Below, piece by piece: positions 6,045 through 9,356 of a stretch of DNA of 9,356 nt (the first letter of the stretch is position 1; the number at the start of each line of letters is the position of its first letter). Both the position numbers and the translations under genes were made by a program. Where the stretch lies: positions 1 to 9,356 of the forward strand of contig JABIUG010000424.1 of assembly GCA_018700655.1 (NCBI GenBank), given 5' to 3'. The notes under the pieces were generated by a model. That model ran no database searches, had not been told where the DNA came from, and saw only the letters and a program-made list of their open reading frames with translations. The DNA comes from Rhodospirillaceae bacterium. Its GTDB lineage: Bacteria; Pseudomonadota; Alphaproteobacteria; SP197.

Positions 6045-7250
6045 TTGAACGACCTTTCCGACAGGCCATCGCAGACCGAAACAACGCTCGACGCCATGGC
6101 AAGAATGGCCGCAGACGGCAATGCCGGCTGGACGACGTTGCCGCCCGATGCCTATTGCAATCCCGAGATCCACGCGCTGGAGGTCGAGCACATCTTCAAG
6201 GCAGGCTGGATCGCGATCGGACGTGCCGACGAGGTCGCCGAAGCCGGCAGTTTTTTGACGCGCGAGATTGTCGGCGAACCGATCGCCATGATCCGGGGCC
6301 AGGATGGGATCCTGCGGGTCTTTTCCAACATCTGCCGCCATCGCTGGATGAAACTGCTCGACGGGCGGGGCCGCAAGGCCGTGATCACCTGCCCCTATCA
6401 TGCCTGGGTCTACGGCCTGGACGGCGCCCTGCGCAAAGCACCCGACATGGACCAGCACCCGACCTTCAAGGTTGACGATATCCGGTTGGGCCAATTGCAC
6501 CACGAGATCTGGCAGGGCTTTGTTTATGTCAACCTGGATGGCCGGGCAGAGCCGCTGGCCTCACGCCTCTCCGATCTGACTCCGCGCATTGCGGCTTATG
6601 GCCTGGACGATTGGGTGACTGCAGGCACCGTTGAATGCTTCATGATCCCCTGGGACTGGAAGGTCATGCAGGACAACGGCGAGTGTTACCATCACGCCGG
6701 ACTTCACCCGCGAACCTTTCAGGATGTCTTTCCCGGGGAAGAAGCCGGTGCGGTCACCGGCAACGACTGGACCATGCTGTGGACCCCAGCCCGTGACAGC
6801 CTGCTGGAAACCACCGCGTCGGGCGAGACGCTCATGCCCGACTGTTATTTCGAACCGCTCGAAGGGCTCGATGACTTTCAGCGTACCAACTTCATGCTGG
6901 TCTACGTACTGCCCAACTTCTTCATCTACCTGCAGCCCGATTGCGGCCTGCTGATCCGGGTCGAACCGATCGCGGCGGGCCGTTGCAACATGTCCGGCGA
7001 TCTCATTGTGCCGCGTCAGGCCCAGGCCCTGCCGGACTATCAGGAACGGCTTGATCGTTTCACGGCGTTCTTCAACCGCTTCAACGACGAAGACACGCCA
7101 GTCAACACGGCGATCCAGAAGGCGCTTGAAAGCGGCCGGGGAGGGCCTGCCCCGCTCTCCCACCTCGAAGCCCATAACCGCCACGTCGCGTGGTGGGTCG
7201 CCAGCAAGCTGGCCGGGGCGACCGCGACCAGAACCAAGAGCAAATCCTGA
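6045..7250 (+). CDS. Rieske non-heme iron oxygenase, alpha (catalytic) subunit
   Basis: 401 residues from TTG at 6045. The N-terminal Rieske domain binds a [2Fe-2S] cluster: CRHR (C97, H99), 16 residues, then CPYHAW (C116, H119). The C-terminal catalytic domain has DNGECYHHAGLHP with mononuclear-iron ligands H216 and H221; the likely third ligand is D350 in FNDEDTPVNTAIQKAL. The acidic residue three before the first His is Glu213, not the Asp of naphthalene dioxygenase; Glu with ECYH is known from the group acting on quaternary amines (carnitine, glycine betaine, stachydrine). Oxidative N-demethylation or hydroxylation of such a compound is therefore a reasonable but unproven guess. No reductase or ferredoxin partner is in the window. 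The last codons and TGA lie inside a 59-bp palindrome, so the KSKS tail is repeat-derived. ATG at 6096 is a weaker alternative start. Confidence 0.9.
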   Translation: MNDLSDRPSQTETTLDAMARMAADGNAGWTTLPPDAYCNPEIHALEVEHIFKAGWIAIGRADEVAEAGSFLTREIVGEPIAMIRGQDGILRVFSNICRHRWMKLLDGRGRKAVITCPYHAWVYGLDGALRKAPDMDQHPTFKVDDIRLGQLHHEIWQGFVYVNLDGRAEPLASRLSDLTPRIAAYGLDDWVTAGTVECFMIPWDWKVMQDNGECYHHAGLHPRTFQDVFPGEEAGAVTGNDWTMLWTPARDSLLETTASGETLMPDCYFEPLEGLDDFQRTNFMLVYVLPNFFIYLQPDCGLLIRVEPIAAGRCNMSGDLIVPRQAQALPDYQERLDRFTAFFNRFNDEDTPVNTAIQKALESGRGGPAPLSHLEAHNRHVAWWVASKLAGATATRTKSKS

Positions 7251-7295
7251 TCTGAATGGATTGCGAAGTAATCCATTCAGATCAGGATTTGCTCT
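7237..7295. repeat. 59-bp perfect palindrome, 26-bp arms, at the Rieske gene end
   Basis: The arms 7237-7262 and 7270-7295 are perfect reverse complements around a 7-nt loop (7263-7269, GCGAAGT). The outer ends are AGAGC/GCTCT. The left arm codes the last residues and TGA of the Rieske gene. No T-run follows on either strand, so it is not a classic intrinsic terminator, though an RNA hairpin here would protect or end both convergent transcripts. Confidence 0.9.
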
Positions 7296-7313
7296 AACTC
7301 TATGAATTAGAGC
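7291..7313. repeat. Bridging inverted repeat between the two palindromes
   Basis: GCTCTAA (7291-7297) and TTAGAGC (7307-7313) are perfect reverse complements with a 9-nt loop. It uses the right end of the first palindrome and the left end of the second, so it would compete with both hairpins. Confidence 0.6.
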
Positions 7314-7366
7314 GGATTCACACGCTCACACGGAACCATTTTGTGGTTTCGTGTGAATCCGCTCTA
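7308..7366. repeat. Second 59-bp palindrome, 17-bp outer arms, at the dioxygenase gene end
   Basis: TAGAGCGGATTCACACG (7308-7324) and its perfect reverse complement (7350-7366) enclose 25 nt. An alternative inner hairpin pairs CACACGGAACCA (7327-7338) with TGGTTTCGTGTG (7344-7355), 11 of 12 Watson-Crick plus one G-T. The total length equals that of the neighbouring palindrome and the AGAGC/GCTCT ends are the same. The format resembles the TAGAGC...GCTCTA palindromic elements I recall as abundant in Rhizobiales genomes; the core differs. Its last three bases provide the TAG stop of the minus-strand dioxygenase gene. Confidence 0.85.
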
Positions 7367-8359
7367 GTCGTCGCGTTCCAGCCGGGTGACCAGTCGTTCG
7401 ATATCTGCGGTGGCCTTCTTCAGCTCTGCAACAATGGCTGTGCGATCATTGTTCAGCGGCAGGTCCTCGGCCAGAAGTTCCAGCTTCGAGCGCGAGCGCC
7501 AGGCGACATGACGTGCCAGCTCAGCCAACAGGCCGGGCTCGCCCCATCCGGCCATGCGTTCAACCTTGGTCGGATCGGCCTTTGAAACATCGGCCGTGAC
7601 GAACCCCGGCACCAGCGTGATCCGCTCGCCTTGCGTCTCCAGCCTGCTGGCGCGATGCAGCACCAGGTGGCCCTGCTGAAAGAGTGCGTAGCCGGCCCCG
7701 GGAAAGTCGATGGTCTCGACAAGGTCTTGCGGCAGCTCTTCCAGAAAGCCTTCGGTCAACAGGCCCGGCGTCGTGTCCAGAAGCGATGCAGCATGATCCA
7801 GCGTTCCCCGGAAGAACTGGAACTTGCCACCCTGGAATGTCGTCGGGTCGCTCGCCATCAGGACATAGTCGAAACCGATGGAATCGATGTGCCAGTTGTC
7901 GATCGCCTTGGAGAAGTCGTCGGGCGCGAAGTTGATATAGACCTGCTGGGACGGCAGCGAGTGGGGCGCCAGTTCGGTTCCGGCAACATCGGAGAGAAAC
8001 GCCGCGACATCGGGGCTGTTGGTGAGGTCACGCAGGAACCGCGAACGATAGACCGCGCCCGCCACATAGGAACTGGTGCGCTGGCCCTCTTCCGTGCACC
8101 GCTCATCACGCAACGCCCGGCAGACCGCCTGGACCGCTGACACACCTTCGTTGCTCATCAAACGGAACGGCCCCGCAGCCGCAACCGGCGAAGGCGTCGC
8201 CGCGATGACGCTATCGTCGTAGCCGAAATCCGCCAGTGACCAGATCTTTGCCGGCGCTTCCAGCGCGAGATGACGTGCGGGATCAAACACTGGCTCATCG
8301 GCGAGTGGCTCGTAGCCTTGTGGTATGGCATTCGGGAATGGCGGTGACGCAGCTGTCAT
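7364..8359 (-). CDS. Fe(II)/2-oxoglutarate-dependent dioxygenase, PhyH-like
   Basis: 331 residues from ATG at 8359. The facial triad can be read: HID at 157-159 in NWHIDSIGFDYV, a distal His235 in GHLVLHRASR, and 11 residues later Arg246 in GERITLVPGF, the usual 2-oxoglutarate-binding position. A YINFAPDD stretch near 141-148 precedes the HxD, as expected for the first core strands. Such cytosolic enzymes hydroxylate small molecules while decarboxylating 2-oxoglutarate; phytanoyl-CoA, ectoine and alkaloid hydroxylases are relatives, and the substrate cannot be told here. The C-terminal 45 residues are charged and helical, not part of the catalytic core. The gene faces the Rieske gene and its TAG stop lies in the palindrome between them. 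Upstream is a 129-nt gap to the soxG-like gene, so it may or may not share that transcript. No Shine-Dalgarno is evident. Confidence 0.82.
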   Translation of the reverse strand: MTAASPPFPNAIPQGYEPLADEPVFDPARHLALEAPAKIWSLADFGYDDSVIAATPSPVAAAGPFRLMSNEGVSAVQAVCRALRDERCTEEGQRTSSYVAGAVYRSRFLRDLTNSPDVAAFLSDVAGTELAPHSLPSQQVYINFAPDDFSKAIDNWHIDSIGFDYVLMASDPTTFQGGKFQFFRGTLDHAASLLDTTPGLLTEGFLEELPQDLVETIDFPGAGYALFQQGHLVLHRASRLETQGERITLVPGFVTADVSKADPTKVERMAGWGEPGLLAELARHVAWRSRSKLELLAEDLPLNNDRTAIVAELKKATADIERLVTRLERDD

Positions 8360-8381
8360 GCCTGAAGCCTAGCACCAGGCA
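8359..8381 (-). promoter_or_regulatory. Hairpin touching the dioxygenase start codon
   Basis: On the plus strand TGCCTG (8359-8364) and CAGGCA (8376-8381) are perfect reverse complements with an 11-nt loop. In the minus-strand mRNA the second arm covers the ribosome-binding region and the A of the ATG, so folding would hinder initiation. A six-pair stem may be chance. Confidence 0.25.
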
Positions 8382-8419
8382 GGAAAGCGCGTCTTGCCAA
8401 TGTCATGGACACAACGTTG

Positions 8420-8448
8420 ATCGATCCCCAGCGAAGGCTGGGACCGAT
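8420..8448. repeat. REP-like palindrome CCCAGC-GAAG-GCTGGG
   Basis: A 6-bp GC stem with a 4-nt GAAG loop (8427-8442) is extended after a small internal loop by ATCG (8420-8423) with CGAT (8445-8448). The motif closely resembles dispersed alphaproteobacterial repeats with CCGGCGAAGGCCGG-type cores. It lies in the 129-nt gap between the soxG-like gene and the dioxygenase gene and could attenuate or protect RNA; no T-run follows. Confidence 0.55.
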
Positions 8449-8483
8449 ACGCGGCTTGCCAGAAACACACGAACTCCGCGTAT
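8447..8483. repeat. Inverted repeat ATACGCGG / CCGCGTAT after the soxG-like gene
   Basis: ATACGCGG (8447-8454) and CCGCGTAT (8476-8483) are perfect 8-bp reverse complements separated by 21 nt, a few bases beyond the soxG-like stop on the minus strand. It could be part of a terminator, but no T-run is present. Confidence 0.4.
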
Positions 8484-8488
8484 GGATA

Positions 8489-9190
8489 TCAGCCGGCCAA
8501 CGCCCTCAAGGCATCGATACCCACGGCCTTGCCGTCGAACTCTTCCATGGCGTCGGTCAGGCATTCCCACATGTAAACGATCGAGGCGCTATCGATCACC
8601 ATGTCGATGGCATAGGTCGCGCCACGGTCGTTGCGCACCATGACGGCGTTCATGCGCGCGACGCTGGTCTGGGCAATCTGGTGGTTGGCGAAGCGATGGG
8701 CACGCAGATCGATGCCGCACATCTTGGCCATCATATGGGGCACCTGAGCGCCGGTCATGGAGATCCGTGCGTTGGTGTCGGCACGGGGCACGGGGAAACA
8801 GACCGCACCTTCCATGGTCCAGGCCGCAGCGAGCTTGTCGATCACGGCATGTTCGCCACCATCGGCGCCGATCAGCAGCAACTCACCGGCCGAAAGACGG
8901 CAGGCCAGCGTGCCGTCGCCCTGGGCGCGGGCCTGGTTGGGTTCGGGCAGGTCGAGGCCCTGGCCGCCGGCCCAGCCCGCCATGTCCCAGCCCTTGTAGC
9001 CGGCGCGCGGCAGGGCCGTGAGATCGGCAATGCCCAGGTTGGCGCCAGCCGCGATTTCGCCGGCTGCGTCACCGTAATGGGCGGCTGCGGCAAAGCCGTT
9101 GATCTCGGTCCAGTGCGCGCCCAACGAGGCCGAGACCCGATAAAGGTTGGAGCGGCGGGTGCAGTCTGTCGGTGTGAGTGCGTCAGGCAT
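8489..9190 (-). CDS. soxG: Sarcosine oxidase gamma subunit-like (GcvT-fold) protein
   Basis: 233 residues. Features typical of SoxG-type proteins are NLGIADLTALPRAGYKGWDMAGW (51-73), LPEPNQARAQGDGTLACRLSAGELLLIG (81-108), RADTNARISMTGAQVPHMMAKMCGIDLRAHRF (136-167) and AQTSVARMNAVMVR (173-186), ending with DSASIVYMWECLTDAMEEF. In heterotetrameric sarcosine oxidase this subunit pairs with the folate-binding alpha subunit; standalone copies also accompany GcvT-like demethylases. Here the upstream gene is GcvT-like, and no beta or delta subunit is seen in the window. GAGGA (9201-9197) overlaps that gene's stop and lies 6 nt before ATG 9190, so the two are coupled. Inferred role: accessory subunit in folate-linked demethylation of an N-, O- or S-methyl compound. 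The symbol is by similarity only. Confidence 0.82.
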   Translation of the reverse strand: MPDALTPTDCTRRSNLYRVSASLGAHWTEINGFAAAAHYGDAAGEIAAGANLGIADLTALPRAGYKGWDMAGWAGGQGLDLPEPNQARAQGDGTLACRLSAGELLLIGADGGEHAVIDKLAAAWTMEGAVCFPVPRADTNARISMTGAQVPHMMAKMCGIDLRAHRFANHQIAQTSVARMNAVMVRNDRGATYAIDMVIDSASIVYMWECLTDAMEEFDGKAVGIDALRALAG

Positions 9191-9196
9191 GATGAT

Positions 9197-9201
9197 TCCT
9201 C
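9197..9201 (-). promoter_or_regulatory. Shine-Dalgarno of the soxG-like gene, overlapping the upstream stop
   Basis: GAGGA on the minus strand begins within the TGA (9202-9200) of the upstream gene and lies 6 nt before ATG 9190. It fixes the start and couples the two genes. Confidence 0.7.
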
Positions 9202-9356
9202 ACAGCTCCTGGCGGGCGTTTTCGGGATCAAAGAAAGGCAGGGGCACGACCTTGCAGGTCACCATCGTGTCGAGATCCATCTTCACGCGTTTGCCCGATA
9301 CATGACCGGAATCAACGCGGACCTCGAAGCTGGTCCCGGCCTCGGCCTGGTCGGTC
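9200..9356 (-). CDS. C-terminal end of a GcvT/aminomethyltransferase-like protein (5' part outside window)
   Basis: Only the last 51 codons are present, entering from the right edge. AGTSFEVRVDSG followed by TCKVVPLPFFDPENARQEL matches the C-terminal beta-barrel of GcvT-family folate-dependent aminomethyltransferases, which often end in a Val-x-x-Pro-Phe-aromatic-Asp/Asn-Pro stretch. Candidates are a standalone demethylase of the GcvT/DmdA type or the C-terminal folate domain of a sarcosine or dimethylglycine oxidase alpha subunit. The PLPFFDP ending fits the standalone type somewhat better, but 51 residues cannot decide. It is followed after 9 nt by the soxG-like gene, which supports a shared complex. 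Confidence 0.6.
   Translation of the reverse strand, partial: TDQAEAGTSFEVRVDSGHVSGKRVKMDLDTMVTCKVVPLPFFDPENARQEL

Noticed and set aside
6096..6098. ATG as start of the Rieske gene
   Set aside because: No Shine-Dalgarno precedes it, while the TTG at 6045 has GAGGG 4 nt upstream; it remains possible.
5985..7184. Minus-strand open frames of 172 and 207 codons under the Rieske gene
   Set aside because: They are antisense shadows of a gene with complete Rieske and iron-ligand motifs; no motifs of their own.
7237..7366. Classic rho-independent terminator
   Set aside because: Stems are long but no T-run follows on either strand.

Overview
The window is GC-rich and has the look of an alphaproteobacterial chromosome: compact genes, ATGA start/stop overlaps, GTG and TTG starts, and palindromic repeats bounded by AGAGC/GCTCT. 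The lineage is inferred from style and gene families only. No rRNA, tRNA, CRISPR array, transposase or phage gene was seen. No gene-free stretch exceeds 300 bases; the longest is 5810-6044.

Left part (1-5809, all on the minus strand, read right to left): a tightly packed operon for a modified surface sugar, probably a flagellin or LPS/capsule glycan. The order is a PseB-type UDP-GlcNAc 4,6-dehydratase, a WbpG/PseA-type N-acetyl sugar amidotransferase, a HisH-type glutaminase, a HisF-type partner, a Gfo/Idh/MocA oxidoreductase, and a fusion of an SpsF-like cytidylyltransferase with a class-III (GSA-like) aminotransferase that runs off the left edge. WbpG+HisH+HisF is the known set that turns a sugar N-acetyl group into an acetamidino group, with HisH supplying ammonia from glutamine. 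The HisF has Leu where the histidine enzyme has catalytic Asp11, which fits the sugar role rather than histidine synthesis. Three of the five junctions are 4-bp ATGA overlaps.

Middle (5810-6044): a divergent intergenic region. It holds two identical-format 15-bp dyads, GTTCA-N5-TGAAC, 26 bp apart, just upstream of a TTGACA box that precedes the rightward Rieske gene. Nearer pseB are three TTGGGA words and a 15-codon mini-ORF whose stop overlaps the pseB GTG.

Right part (6045-9356): probable catabolism of methylated or small organic compounds. A plus-strand Rieske non-heme iron oxygenase alpha subunit has the ECYH motif seen in the quaternary-amine oxygenase group. It faces a convergent minus-strand set: the C-terminus of a GcvT/aminomethyltransferase-like protein (entering from the right edge), a sarcosine-oxidase-gamma-like protein, and after 129 nt an Fe(II)/2-oxoglutarate dioxygenase. 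Between the convergent genes lie two palindromes of exactly 59 bp each, sharing outer AGAGC/GCTCT ends; each supplies the stop codon of the gene next to it.
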